Positions 32,682 through 41,218 are shown, counted from the first letter of the stretch. The stretch: 64,000 bases of DNA from Bin87 sp034423115 (GCA_034423115.1 DAOUJD010000063.1:62001-126000), one strand, 5' to 3'. Numbers and translations are program-made. The notes: generated by a model not told the origin, from the sequence alone.

Positions 32682-33484
32682 CTATGGGTACAAGTCGGCC
32701 TCGGTGGTTCCTGTAACTCGATACACGCGGGCGATGATTGCGTTTTTGACGCGCTCGATCTGCTCGAATAACTCCGGTGGCGGAACAGTAATAGGGTCCG
32801 GGGACGAATAACGTCCTCCACCGTAAAAGTTGTCCAGCCAATCCGGGCTGGGAGGGATGTGGAGGCCGTGCTGTTCACTGTGGCGTTCGAGCAGGGCCTC
32901 CATTCTCGTAAGTTGTGAGTGTGCGGGTAAGCAATCCCCAAGGTTGACAGCAGTGCTTTGTAGCAGTGCTCCAGGGTTTCATGCCCGTGTCGGCCCATGT
33001 ATTTTTCGGCGCCGTCGTCTAAATCGTGACGCATCGACCTGAATGAATCGAGAGCATCTTGCAAGCGTTCGCTAATGTCGGGCCAATTGTCGGGATAACC
33101 GTCATCAAAGGCATTTGAGTTGATGGCGTCGTGGGGGATTCGAGTCATTGGGATACCGTCTCGGGTGATGTCGTAGGCCACGTGGTTGACGGCGCGGCGG
33201 CCACATCGAAATCGAGGATGGTCCAGGCGCAGAATGTCAACTGGCACCGGGTGGCCGTACTCTTTTTCGGCCAAGGCGTGAGCAGCGCGGGAAGTCGCGG
33301 CTATGGAGTCTGGATGACTACCGCTGCCGTCAGGTTCCAGCACCATCAAGTCGATGTCGGAGCGGTGGTTATGATCGCCCCGTGCGCGGGAGCCGAACAA
33401 GACGATGACGGTATCCTCCGGGACAGTGTCCTGAATCGCCCGGGCAACGGCGACGGCTTTGGGGTCGGCTTTTCTTTGGACCAT
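32682..33484 (-). pseudogene. MNT-HEPN fusion (nucleotidyltransferase plus HEPN), frameshifted
   Basis: The N-terminal half is a minimal nucleotidyltransferase domain with the signature LFGSRARGDHNHRSDIDLMV. It continues into a HEPN-type helical domain (SMRHDLDDGAEKYMGRHG, EHCYKALLSTLGIAYPHTHNL). At about 32903-32910 the frame is lost; one extra base (AA to AAA before TGGAG) would restore it into MEALLERHSEQHGLHIPPS and the HEPN end (RYSSPDPITVPPPELFEQ). Rejoined, the protein would be about 267 aa. MNT and HEPN proteins are usually toxin-antitoxin partners; here they are fused. Sequencing error cannot be excluded. Confidence 0.75.
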
Positions 33485-33516
33485 GACGGCATCCGGGTTA
33501 AAGCCCGGTTGGGCGT

Positions 33517-34479
33517 TCAGAAATTCGGGCGGTCGCTGCTGTCGGGGATTTCGTAGTTGGGTTGGTCGTTGGTGGGTGGCATCTCAATGCCAGAAGAGGT
33601 GTCGACGTCGTCGAACCGGGGGCGCACGTTCATGGCGCGGAGGCGACGGCAACGCTCCTCGATGGGAGGATGGGTTGAGAACAGGCGGGCCATGGACTTA
33701 CCGCTGAGGGGGTTGACGATGAAGAGGTGAGAGGCGGCCTCGTTGACTTTCATGGGGCGAATTTCCGCGCCGAGTTCCAACTTTTCCAGGGCGCGGGCCA
33801 GGGCCTCGGGGTCGCCGCAGTTGTGGGCGCCGGTCTGGTCGGCCTGAAACTCGCGGGCGCGGGAGATGGCGAGGCGGACGATGGTGGCGGCGATGGGCAT
33901 GATGATGGCGATGATGAGCAGGGTGATGATGTTGCCGCCACCGCCGCCCTCGTCGTCGTCGCTGTGTCCTCCGAAACTGCCGAATATGGCGGCGAACTGG
34001 GCCATGAACGCGAGCATGGAGATGGCTCCGGCGATGGTGGCGACGGTGGCCATGATGAGGGTGTCGCGGTTGCCGACGTGGGCCATCTCGTGGGCCATGA
34101 CGCCGGCGAGTTCGTCGCGGGTAAGGATGCGGCGGATGCCGGTGGTGGCGGCGACGGCGGCGTTCTGGGGGTTGCGGCCGGTGGCGAAGGCGTTGGGAGA
34201 GTCGGAGTCGATCTCGTACACCCTGGGCATGGGCATGTTGGCGAGACGTGCCTGCTCCTCGACCAGATCGTAGAACTGGGGGTCGTCCTCGCGGGTGATC
34301 TCCTTGGCGTGGGCCATGCTGAGGGCGATCTTGTCGCTGAACCAGTAGGCGCCGAAGTTCATCGCCAACGCAAGAATAAGGGCGATGATGAGGCCGGCCT
34401 GGCCGCCGATGGCAGCGCCGATGAGCAGGAGCATGCCCGTCAAGACCATCAGCAGGAAGAAGGTTTTGAGAGTGTTCAT
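33517..34479 (-). CDS. htpX: membrane zinc metalloprotease HtpX
   Basis: The 320-aa M48-family protease for membrane protein quality control has two N-terminal membrane helices (FFLLMVLTGMLLLIGAAIGG and LIIALILALAMNFGAYW). The zinc motif AGVMAHEMAHVGNRD (HExxH) is followed by two more membrane segments, with a third zinc ligand in the FQADQTGA segment. RLFSTHPPIEERCRRL closes the family core. A polar tail of about 30 residues follows. ATG at 34479 is chosen because GAGGT lies 4-5 nt upstream; the longer frame adds seven residues. Confidence 0.93.
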   Translation of the reverse strand: MNTLKTFFLLMVLTGMLLLIGAAIGGQAGLIIALILALAMNFGAYWFSDKIALSMAHAKEITREDDPQFYDLVEEQARLANMPMPRVYEIDSDSPNAFATGRNPQNAAVAATTGIRRILTRDELAGVMAHEMAHVGNRDTLIMATVATIAGAISMLAFMAQFAAIFGSFGGHSDDDEGGGGGNIITLLIIAIIMPIAATIVRLAISRAREFQADQTGAHNCGDPEALARALEKLELGAEIRPMKVNEAASHLFIVNPLSGKSMARLFSTHPPIEERCRRLRAMNVRPRFDDVDTSSGIEMPPTNDQPNYEIPDSSDRPNF

Positions 34480-34587
34480 AGTGACCTCGTGATCTGCCAA
34501 TAGTGTGTGAGTGGCGCTATCTGAATTGTACCAAAGGATGTATGGGGTTTTGTGAAGGGGGACGACTACGCAGACAGAGTGAACGGG

Positions 34588-34593
34588 TATAAT
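34588..34593 (+). promoter_or_regulatory. -10 box upstream of the enolase-superfamily gene
   Basis: A perfect TATAAT lies 33 bp before the start codon. No good -35 box is seen at the expected distance. Confidence 0.45.
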
Positions 34594-34625
34594 TCATCCG
34601 ATTTCCAGAAGAGAGGCGATAGCAA

Positions 34626-35729
34626 ATGCGCATCACCAACGTGGAAGCGGATATCGTTCGCATCCCATTGAGCACCCGATTCAGCGGGAGCGTTTACCAG
34701 ATCGAGTCTCGATGCACCATAGTCGTGCGGGTGCACACGGACGACGGGCTGGTCAGCGAAGTGTACTCGGGCGACGAACGCAGTGGGTACGAGTTGCTGA
34801 AAGACCTGGTGGTGGGCCCGATGGCGGAAGCCGTGACTGGCGAGGACCCGATGGCGATTGAGCGGTGCTGGCAGAAAATGTTCGCGCTGACGCCGCACAT
34901 CGGGAACAAGGCGATCGCCATGCGGGCGATTGCCGCCATCGACATCGCGCTGTGGGACATCGCGGGCAAGGCGCTGGGGGTGCCGGTGCGGACGATGCTG
35001 GGGGGGTACGCCGAACGGTCGCCGGTGGTGCGGTTCGCTTACTACGTGCAGGGGCGGGACACCGCGTTCATGGTGGAGGACCTGGTTCATCAACGAGAGC
35101 GCGGCATCGGGGGCGTGAAGCTGAAGGTAGGCGGTGTCGCAGTGGCCGACGACCTGCTGCGGGTGCGGGCGATTCGGGACACGCTCGGCGACGATTTCAT
35201 CATCGTGTGCGACGCCAACCAGGCGTGGACGCTGGACGAGGCGCTGGAGTTCGCGGGGCCGGCCAGGGAGATGGGACTGGCGTGGCTGGAGGAGCCGTGC
35301 CGGTGGCAGGATGCTGACAACGACATGCGCCAGGTGCGTCTGCGTACCGGGATTACGGTGGCGGCGGGACAGGGCGAGAGCAGTTCGTGGGGCGGGCAGC
35401 GATTGATGGATACGGAGGCGGTGGACATCCTGAATATCGACGCGGCGATCTGCGGCGGGATATCGGAATGGCGTCGGGTGGCCGGGGCGGCGCAGATGCG
35501 CGGCATCCGGATGGCGCATCACGAGGAGCCGCAGTTGGCGGTGCAGTTGCTGCCGGCGCACGCGCACGGGCTGTTCGTCGAGGTGTTCGAGGAGGAGCGG
35601 GACCCGGTGTACTACCAACTGAACAGCGTGCTGCCGGAGTGGGACAACGGCGAAATCATCGCGCCCGACGAGCCTGGGATGGGCCTGCACCTGGATGCGG
35701 CGGTGCTGGAGGAGTACAAGGTTTACTAG
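34626..35729 (+). CDS. mandelate racemase / muconate lactonizing enzyme family protein
   Basis: The 367-aa enolase-superfamily enzyme has the N-terminal capping domain and AIAAIDIALWDIAGKALGVPV. The barrel has a K-x-K motif (GGVKLKVGG) and metal ligands in CDANQAW (Asp), WLEEPC (Glu) and GQGESSS (Glu). A His near the C-terminus (RMAHHEEPQLA) may be the second acid/base. This places it in the MR/MLE subgroup that abstracts a proton alpha to a carboxylate. The substrate cannot be assigned. GAGAGG lies 9 nt before the ATG. Such genes are expanded in SAR202-type Chloroflexota (general knowledge). Confidence 0.87.
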   Translation: MRITNVEADIVRIPLSTRFSGSVYQIESRCTIVVRVHTDDGLVSEVYSGDERSGYELLKDLVVGPMAEAVTGEDPMAIERCWQKMFALTPHIGNKAIAMRAIAAIDIALWDIAGKALGVPVRTMLGGYAERSPVVRFAYYVQGRDTAFMVEDLVHQRERGIGGVKLKVGGVAVADDLLRVRAIRDTLGDDFIIVCDANQAWTLDEALEFAGPAREMGLAWLEEPCRWQDADNDMRQVRLRTGITVAAGQGESSSWGGQRLMDTEAVDILNIDAAICGGISEWRRVAGAAQMRGIRMAHHEEPQLAVQLLPAHAHGLFVEVFEEERDPVYYQLNSVLPEWDNGEIIAPDEPGMGLHLDAAVLEEYKVY

Positions 35730-35759
35730 GATGTGGCAGTTTCGGGAGGCGGCGTAGGA

Positions 35760-36113
35760 ATGGGTACTTTCAGCGTTGACCTGTGGGTCGGTAACATTTT
35801 CACCGATGCGGGCGCCACGGTTTCGGCGCTGGTGGATACCGGCGCCACGAATTCGATGCTGCCGGCCAGTCTCTTGGGCACATTGGGGATAGAGCCGGTC
35901 GAGACTCGAACCGCCAGGGTCGCTGACGGACGCAGGGTCGCATTCCAAACCGCTTGGGCGAGGTTCTCCGCGGGTGGTCGGAACGCGATAGCGCGGGTGG
36001 CGTTTGGGCCGGAGGGAGAATTCCTGCTGGGCGCGACGACGCTGGAGGATTTGGGGATGGTGGTGGATCCGGTGGACCAGCGGCTGATTGTGCAGGATGA
36101 CCTGGTGATGTGA
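35760..36113 (+). CDS. retropepsin-like aspartic protease, small single-domain
   Basis: The 117-aa protein has the clan AA motif SALVDTGATNSMLPASLL and a second hydrophobic-Gly half (FLLGATTLEDLGMVVD). Single-domain retropepsin-like proteases act as dimers. GGAGG lies 10 nt upstream of the ATG. It is closely related to the broken gene at 37860-38236 (shared GATTLEDL, VFGPEG-like and KRLIVED-like ends). It lies 12 bp before the next small gene and may form an operon with it. The natural substrate is unknown. Confidence 0.78.
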   Translation: MGTFSVDLWVGNIFTDAGATVSALVDTGATNSMLPASLLGTLGIEPVETRTARVADGRRVAFQTAWARFSAGGRNAIARVAFGPEGEFLLGATTLEDLGMVVDPVDQRLIVQDDLVM

Positions 36114-36125
36114 GGAGGACTGGTT

Positions 36126-36431
36126 ATGGGACTTACACAGAAAGAAGTTGCCGCCGCCGGGCGCGAGATCTACGAGGGGATACGGGAGGAAATGGAAGCC
36201 GATCACTGGGGAGAGTTGGTGGTAATCGACGTTCACAGCGGGGATTACGAAGTTGGTGAATACACCGGGCAGCAAAGCGACGTGGAAATCAGCAAGCGAC
36301 TGCTTCAGAGGAGCCCGGATGCTTTCACGTGGGCGGAGCTCGTAGGCAAGGAACGATACACTTCAGCCAGGCTGGGTTGGCGGGGGACTATGGAGTATAT
36401 AGCCTCAAAGAAAAAGGATGGCCATGATTAG
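36126..36431 (+). CDS. hypothetical protein paired with a retropepsin-like gene
   Basis: The 101-aa acidic protein has an N-terminal helix (MGLTQKEVAAAGREIYEGIR), then HWGELVVIDVHSGDYEVGEY, a beta-hairpin-like segment. A basic end (YIASKKKDGHD) follows. GAGG lies 7 nt before the ATG. The stop overlaps the following protease gene by 14 bp, which suggests a coupled pair. In many genomes a similar small protein precedes a clan AA protease, an arrangement like toxin-antitoxin pairs. This is pattern-based and not proven. Confidence 0.65.
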   Translation: MGLTQKEVAAAGREIYEGIREEMEADHWGELVVIDVHSGDYEVGEYTGQQSDVEISKRLLQRSPDAFTWAELVGKERYTSARLGWRGTMEYIASKKKDGHD

Positions 36432-36777
36432 AGGGCAAGTAAGGCCGACACGGGATAACGGCGTGGGATTGGAAGCCCGTGTTAGCGTTGGGATTGTCGC
36501 GGTAAATCAGACCATGCAGATATTGGAAGCCGTCGTAGATACAGGATTCGAGGGGGTCATCACGCTGCCTGACCACGTCGCGCGCGAAATGGGCTTACAT
36601 ACTACGGGGACACGTCCCATTACACTGGCCAGCGGACAGACTATCCAAACAGACACCAGTATTGCTCGCTTGCTCTGGCACGGGCAACCCGTGGACACAC
36701 GGGCATACATGATGGGCGACACGCCACTGATTGGGACTACTTTGCTGGCGGAGAGCCGACTCAGCATCGACTGGTGA
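36418..36777 (+). CDS. clan AA aspartic protease, second type
   Basis: The 119-aa protein has the catalytic LEAVVDTGFEGVITLP motif and a C-terminal hydrophobic-Gly segment (TPLIGTTLLAE). It differs from the gene at 35760 by having an N-terminal strand RGQVRPTRDNGVGLEARVSV and VDTGFEG instead of VDTGATN. The start is either ATG 36418 or ATG 36424; both overlap the preceding gene, so translation is coupled. Dimeric retropepsin-like activity is expected; the partner and target are unknown. Confidence 0.75.
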   Translation: MAMIRGQVRPTRDNGVGLEARVSVGIVAVNQTMQILEAVVDTGFEGVITLPDHVAREMGLHTTGTRPITLASGQTIQTDTSIARLLWHGQPVDTRAYMMGDTPLIGTTLLAESRLSIDW

Positions 36778-36852
36778 GACGGCGGGGACGTTGTGATTGA
36801 GGAACGGATGCTGCCAGGGGGTAATGCCAGCGGCGTGGGAAGGAGCATTACG

Positions 36853-37808
36853 ATGGTGGATTTGGGATCAATAGAACGCATTGAGTTACGGGAAGTCTGG
36901 CCACATGAGGCACAGGATTTCACACCGTGGCTGGCGGAGAACCTGGACAAACTGGGCGAGGCGCTGGGGCTGGATTTGGAATTGAATGAAAGCGAGGCTC
37001 CGGTAGGCCCGTTTTTCCTGGACGTGCTGGCCCACGACCGAAGCAGTGATCGGCCGGTAATCATTGAAAACCAGTTGGAAGCCACCAACCACGGGCATCT
37101 GGGCCAGTTGCTTACCTACGCCGCTGGCTACGACGCCGGCGTAATCGTCTGGCTCACCGGGGATTTTCAGGACGAGCACCGGGCGGCATTGGATTGGTTG
37201 AACCAGCGGACTAGGGAGGATACAGCGTTTTTCGGCGTGGTGGTCGAGGCATGGAAAATCGATGGCTCTCGGCCTGCTCCGCATTTCCGGTTGGTGGCTT
37301 TTCCCAATGATTGGCGGAAGCAGTCCGCCAGAACGGATCAATCTGGCAGCGGTAAGGTTTCAGAAAGGGGTGAGCGTTACCGCTCATTTTTCCAGTCATT
37401 GATTGACACATTGCGGGAAGAGCACCGGTTCACTAATGCTCGAAAGGTCAGCCACAAAGTTGGTATAGCTTTAGCTCTGGAACAAGAGGCGTCAGTTTCA
37501 ATCCATCGTTCAGCCTTCCACGGGGTATAGCCAGGGTCGAAGTGTACATCGACCGTGGCGACCGTGATACGAACAAGCAACTGTTCGATTCTTTACAAAA
37601 CGTTTCAGGAGAGATTGAAACCGCATTAGCCGACTCACTGGAATGGGAGCGGCTGGAACACGCAAGAGCCTGTCGTATTTCAGCGGTGCGCGATGGCAGC
37701 ATAAACGGAACTCCGGAGTCGTTGGAAGAATTGCAAAAATGGATGGTAGAACGGCTGCTGGCGGTTAAGCGCGTGTTCACGCCGCACCTGCAAGAGTTGG
37801 TTGGCTAG
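36853..37808 (+). pseudogene. DUF4268 / PD-(D/E)XK nuclease-like protein, frameshifted
   Basis: The first part (36853-37530) has EVWPHEAQDFTPWLAENLD and FLDVLAHDRSSDRPVIIENQ (an Asp...E-x-Q nuclease-like core), then QLLTYAAGYDAGVIVWL. DUF4268 begins at RYRSFFQSLIDTLREEHRFT. The frame ends at 37530, but from about 37500 a shifted frame continues the same family (FNPSFSLPRGIARVEVYIDR, then GDRDTNKQLFDSL) to the stop at 37808. One added base in the GTTTC near 37500 would join them into about 318 aa. AAGGAG lies 7 nt before the ATG. The intact family is nuclease-like, of unclear role. Confidence 0.8.
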
Positions 37809-37859
37809 AGATTGATACACTGCTTACCGGCGATCAATCGTCACGCATAGGCAATCGGC

Positions 37860-38236
37860 ATGGGCACTTTCACAGTACCGGTTATGGTGGGGAACCCATA
37901 CTCGGCGGCACGGGAGACTGTCGATGCGCTCGTGGATACGGGCGCCGCTTTTTCGGTAATGCCGGCCAGTCTGTTGAGGAGGTTGGGTATTGAGGCGACC
38001 CGGACGAGGAGGCTCCGCCTTGCCAACGGTGAGGTCGAAGAGCGTCAAACCGGCATGGCTTTTTTGAAGTCGACAGCATGGACGGCGAGGCCCGGGTTGT
38101 ATTTGGACCGGAAGGCCTCTATTTGTTGGGAGCGACGACGCTGGAAGACCTGTCCTTCATCGTTGACCCGATCAACAAGCGGTTGATCGTCGAGGATGCG
38201 CTGCTCATGTGGAATGAAGATGACGACGTTTGTTGA
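37860..38236 (+). pseudogene. retropepsin-like aspartic protease, frameshifted at a T6 run
   Basis: The start (MGTFTVPVMVGN, ALVDTGAAFSVMPASLLRRLG) is a close relative of the gene at 35760. After residue 67 the frame leaves the family at TTTTTT (38058-38063). With one more T the sequence reads on as AFFEVDSMDGEARVVFGPEG, GATTLEDLSFIVDP and KRLIVEDALLMW, ending at 38236. The break is therefore a single-base loss in a homopolymer. It could be decay, a phase-variation or slippage site, or a sequencing error. Confidence 0.75.
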
Positions 38237-38261
38237 CAGTAGGTCATACGGGGAGACGGTT

Positions 38262-38453
38262 ATGTTGGTGCACACCAAGGCGTTCCATTCGGCGGCTGAG
38301 CAGCACATCGTGTCGCTGGGGCGGCCCGACTACACGGGGTCAGTGTATTTGCAGCACCCGGTGGCTGCGTTGGATATGGCGGGCATCGAGAGTCGGGTTG
38401 ATGGGGTGATGGCGGATATCGTGGCGGCGTTGCAGGGGCATGGCCGCGATTGA
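38262..38453 (+). CDS. small hypothetical protein
   Basis: The 63-aa product starts at an ATG with GGGAG 7 nt upstream (MLVHTKAFHSAAEQHIVSLG). It is amphipathic, has no membrane segment and ends 43 bp before the convergent tgt gene. It sits 26 bp after the broken protease gene and may belong to the same unit. No family was recognised. Confidence 0.5.
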   Translation: MLVHTKAFHSAAEQHIVSLGRPDYTGSVYLQHPVAALDMAGIESRVDGVMADIVAALQGHGRD

Positions 38454-38496
38454 GCCTCTGGTGCTGGCCGCAACCGGGCATAGCAGGGGCTCCCTG

Positions 38497-39678
38497 TCAG
38501 ATGCCGCGTTCGGCTACCCAGCGGTGTTTTTGGGTTTGGCGGCGGGTTTCGTCGGTGGGTTGGTAGGTGGCGAGGAATTCCTGGCGGAATTGTTGAAACC
38601 GGTTGGCGGCGATGGCGTTCTGCATGTCGGCCATGAGTCTCAGGATGAAGCGGAGGTTGTGGATGGAGGCAAGGCGGGGGCCGAGCATCTCGCGGGCTTT
38701 GAAGAGGTGTCGCAGGTAGGAGGCTGAGAAGTTGGCGCAGGCGTAGCAGTCGCAGGTGTCGTCGAGGGGGTTGTCGTCCTCGGCATAGCGGGCGTTGGCA
38801 ATGTTGACGCGGCCGGTGGGCGTGAACAGTGCGCCGTTGCGGGCGACCCTGGTGGGCAGGACGCAATCGAACATGTCCACGCCGAGGGCGACGGAGTTGA
38901 CCAGATCCTCGGGTGAGCCGACGCCCATGAGGTAGCGGGGTTTTCCGGCGGGCAGGCCGGCGCAGACCTGTCCGGTGACGGCGTGCATTTCGGCCTTGGT
39001 TTCACCGACTGCCAGGCCGCCGATGGCGTAACCGTCGAACGGGACGCGGGTGATGAAATCGGTGGACTCGGCGCGCATTTTGGGCACGGTGCCGCCCTGG
39101 ACGATGCCGAAGAGGGCCTGGCGTTGGGAGTTGGGGCTGGCGGCGTGAGTGTCGTAGCAATCGACGGCCCAACGGTGGGTGCGTTCCATCGCTTCGCGAA
39201 CTGACGCAGGATCGCCGGCTGAGAAAACGCACTGGTCGAAGCACATGATGATGTCCGCGCCGATGCCGTGCTGGTTGGCGATTGCGGACTCGGGGGTGAA
39301 CAGGTGCCGGCTGCCGTCGATGTGGGACTGGAAGGTGATGCCGGAGTCGTCAATCCTGCGGAGCGAACCCATGCTGAAAGCCTGGTAGCCGCCGCTGTCG
39401 GTGAGGATGGGGCCGTCCCATCGCATGAAATCATGCAGGCCGCCGGCGTCATGGACGCGTTCCACACCGGGGCGAAGGTAGAGGTGGTAGGCGTTGCTCA
39501 ACACGGTCTCAGCGCCGAGACCGCGCACCTCGTCGAACGTCAGGCCCTTGACGGTGGCCTGGGTGGCGACGGGCATGAACATGGGCGTTTGCGCCGTACC
39601 GTGGGGCGTGGTAATCTGCCCGCGCCGGGCAGCGCCGTCGGTGGCGAACAGTTTGAAACTGATGGGTGATGCGGTCAT
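38497..39678 (-). CDS. tgt: queuine tRNA-ribosyltransferase
   Basis: The 393-aa enzyme exchanges guanine 34 for preQ1 in GU(N)-anticodon tRNAs. Motifs: TPMFMPVATQATVKGL, LSNAYHLYLRPG, the catalytic Asp in ILTDSGGYQAFS, FGIVQGGTV and MGVGSPEDLVNSVALGVDMFDCVLPTR. The zinc site has C-x-C-x2-C (CDCYAC) and a His near IHNLRF. The ATG at 39678 matches the family start. It is convergent with the accessory island. No queuosine precursor genes are in the window. Confidence 0.95.
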   Translation of the reverse strand: MTASPISFKLFATDGAARRGQITTPHGTAQTPMFMPVATQATVKGLTFDEVRGLGAETVLSNAYHLYLRPGVERVHDAGGLHDFMRWDGPILTDSGGYQAFSMGSLRRIDDSGITFQSHIDGSRHLFTPESAIANQHGIGADIIMCFDQCVFSAGDPASVREAMERTHRWAVDCYDTHAASPNSQRQALFGIVQGGTVPKMRAESTDFITRVPFDGYAIGGLAVGETKAEMHAVTGQVCAGLPAGKPRYLMGVGSPEDLVNSVALGVDMFDCVLPTRVARNGALFTPTGRVNIANARYAEDDNPLDDTCDCYACANFSASYLRHLFKAREMLGPRLASIHNLRFILRLMADMQNAIAANRFQQFRQEFLATYQPTDETRRQTQKHRWVAERGI

Positions 39679-39774
39679 CTTGAGTAAATGTACTAGGGCT
39701 GCCCCGCCAACGCAACGACGATTGTCGTCATGCTCGCTCCTGACCCACACTGTACGCGAGACAGGGGAGCGTTA

Positions 39775-39960
39775 ATGCCCGCAGATTTATTGGAAATCCT
39801 CAATGTATTGAGGGGCTATTCCGTCCTGTGGGCGGTCGTGGTGATTGCCGCGATGGCAGTCACTGCGGTGGTTCTGTACGTTTTCTGGGACTTGGTGGGC
39901 CGGGGAATATCGGTAGTGGCGCGGACTCTGAACCTCGGTCAACCGACGCGGCGGCGCTGA
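39775..39960 (+). CDS. small single-pass membrane protein
   Basis: The 61-aa product has one membrane helix (about residues 16-40, LWAVVVIAAMAVTAVVLYVFW) and a short basic end (PTRRR). GGGAG lies 5 nt before the ATG. The stop is 1 bp before the GTG start of the TSUP transporter, so the two are very likely co-translated. No family was recognised; an accessory role for the transporter is only a guess from position. Confidence 0.6.
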   Translation: MPADLLEILNVLRGYSVLWAVVVIAAMAVTAVVLYVFWDLVGRGISVVARTLNLGQPTRRR

Positions 39961-39961
39961 C

Positions 39962-41056
39962 GTGTATTTTCCCATAGCAGACGTTGCGGTTTCTCCGTTG
40001 CTACTGGCGCTTTTAGGGATCGTGGTGGGCACGATGACCGGGTTTTTCGGCGTAGGCGGCGGGTTCCTGATCACTGGCGGGCTGCTGGTGTTGGGCGTGC
40101 CCACGATCTACGCGGTGGGAACCGGGCTGCTGATGGTGATGGGGACGGCGATCACGAGCACTTTGCGGCACCGGAGACTGGGGAACGTCGACCTGCGGCT
40201 GGCGCTGCTGATCGTGTGTGGGACGATTCCGGGCGTTTTCCTGGGAGAGAGGGTGAACAGCGCGCTGGAGGCAGCGGGGATTTCGGGGCCGGTGGTTGGC
40301 GCGGTGTATTTCGTGCTGCTGCTGACGCTGGGGTCGCTGATGGTGGGTAACTGGCTACGCCGGTTGCGCTACCGTCCGGTGCGTCGGGATTTGGGAGCGT
40401 TTCCACGGTTCTTTCAAAGTGTGCGGTTAGGGCCGAGCCGAATTGCGGTTCCGGGAGTGGGTAGCGTCAATTTGCGGCCGGCTTTCCCGAACGCGGGGAT
40501 CCCCGAAATGTCTGCGGTGGTGCCCGTCATGACCGGATTGGTGATCGGGTTCATCGCGGCGTTGCTGGGAGCAGGGGGCGGGTTTTTGCTGATGCCGTTC
40601 CTGGTGTACGGGCTGGGAATACCGCCTGCGGTGGCGATCGGTACCGACCTGTTTCAGATAATCATCACCGGGACGCTGGGGTCGTTCCTATATTCGCTGA
40701 GCGGCAACGTTGATCCGATGATCGCAGTGATCATGTTTGCGGCGGCGTCGGTGGGCACTCAGATCGGCGCGCTGGCGACGCGGTTCGTGAACTCGGCGCG
40801 GATATTGGGTTTGTTCGGCCTGACGGTGCTGAACGCCGGCGTAGCAGTGGGAATCGGTCAGTTGGCGCGGTTGATTGAGTCGGACACCCTGACGCTGATC
40901 GGACAATTGCTCCTGCTGGGAGTATCGGGCCTGGTGGCGCTAACGATTGTGGCGCTACTGTTGGTCGCAGCGGTCGCCCAGATCCGGCGCGGGCGACGAC
41001 TGGCCCGGTTGCGGGAGATCCGCAGCGCCGGGCGAGTGGCCGCAGAGGGAGACTAA
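39962..41056 (+). CDS. TSUP/TauE-SafE family membrane transporter
   Basis: The 364-aa protein has about eight to nine membrane helices. The paired TSUP motifs are visible: GTMTGFFGVGGGFLITGGLL in the first half and GFIAALLGAGGGFLLMPFLV in the second. Members export or import sulfite, sulfoacetate or related organosulfur anions. A central cytoplasmic insert (about residues 130-190) separates the halves. The start is GTG, directly after the stop of the upstream small membrane protein. The substrate is not determinable. Confidence 0.87.
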   Translation: MYFPIADVAVSPLLLALLGIVVGTMTGFFGVGGGFLITGGLLVLGVPTIYAVGTGLLMVMGTAITSTLRHRRLGNVDLRLALLIVCGTIPGVFLGERVNSALEAAGISGPVVGAVYFVLLLTLGSLMVGNWLRRLRYRPVRRDLGAFPRFFQSVRLGPSRIAVPGVGSVNLRPAFPNAGIPEMSAVVPVMTGLVIGFIAALLGAGGGFLLMPFLVYGLGIPPAVAIGTDLFQIIITGTLGSFLYSLSGNVDPMIAVIMFAAASVGTQIGALATRFVNSARILGLFGLTVLNAGVAVGIGQLARLIESDTLTLIGQLLLLGVSGLVALTIVALLLVAAVAQIRRGRRLARLREIRSAGRVAAEGD

Positions 41057-41057
41057 C

Positions 41058-41218
41058 GGGTCAGTCGGTGAACCGGGCGAGGGTGTTGTCCGGAGCGGTT
41101 GGTTTCCCTCAGGAACCTTCCGCTCATCCTGAGCCTGTCGAAGGACGAGCGGAAGGCTCAGTGAGCCAACGAAGATCGGATGGTCTGGGTCAGTCGGTGA
41201 GCCAGGCCAGGGTGTCAT
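41058..41218. repeat. partial duplication of the aroB 3' end flanking a palindromic element
   Basis: The sequence GGGTCAGTCGGTGA at 41058 recurs at 41187 with about 30 bp of similarity. The second copy is the true end of aroB (TLAWLTD, stop) and the first would encode NTLARFTD, stop. Between them lies a palindromic element with arms CCTTCCGCTC (41116-41125) and GAGCGGAAGG (41147-41156) around a CATCCTGAGCCTGTCGAAGG-like core known from many bacterial dispersed repeats. Confidence 0.6.

Noticed and set aside
34566..36275. 569-codon minus-strand frame opposite the enolase-superfamily gene
   Set aside because: It is a shadow of the plus-strand enzyme; composition is His/Arg/Pro-rich and no motif is seen.
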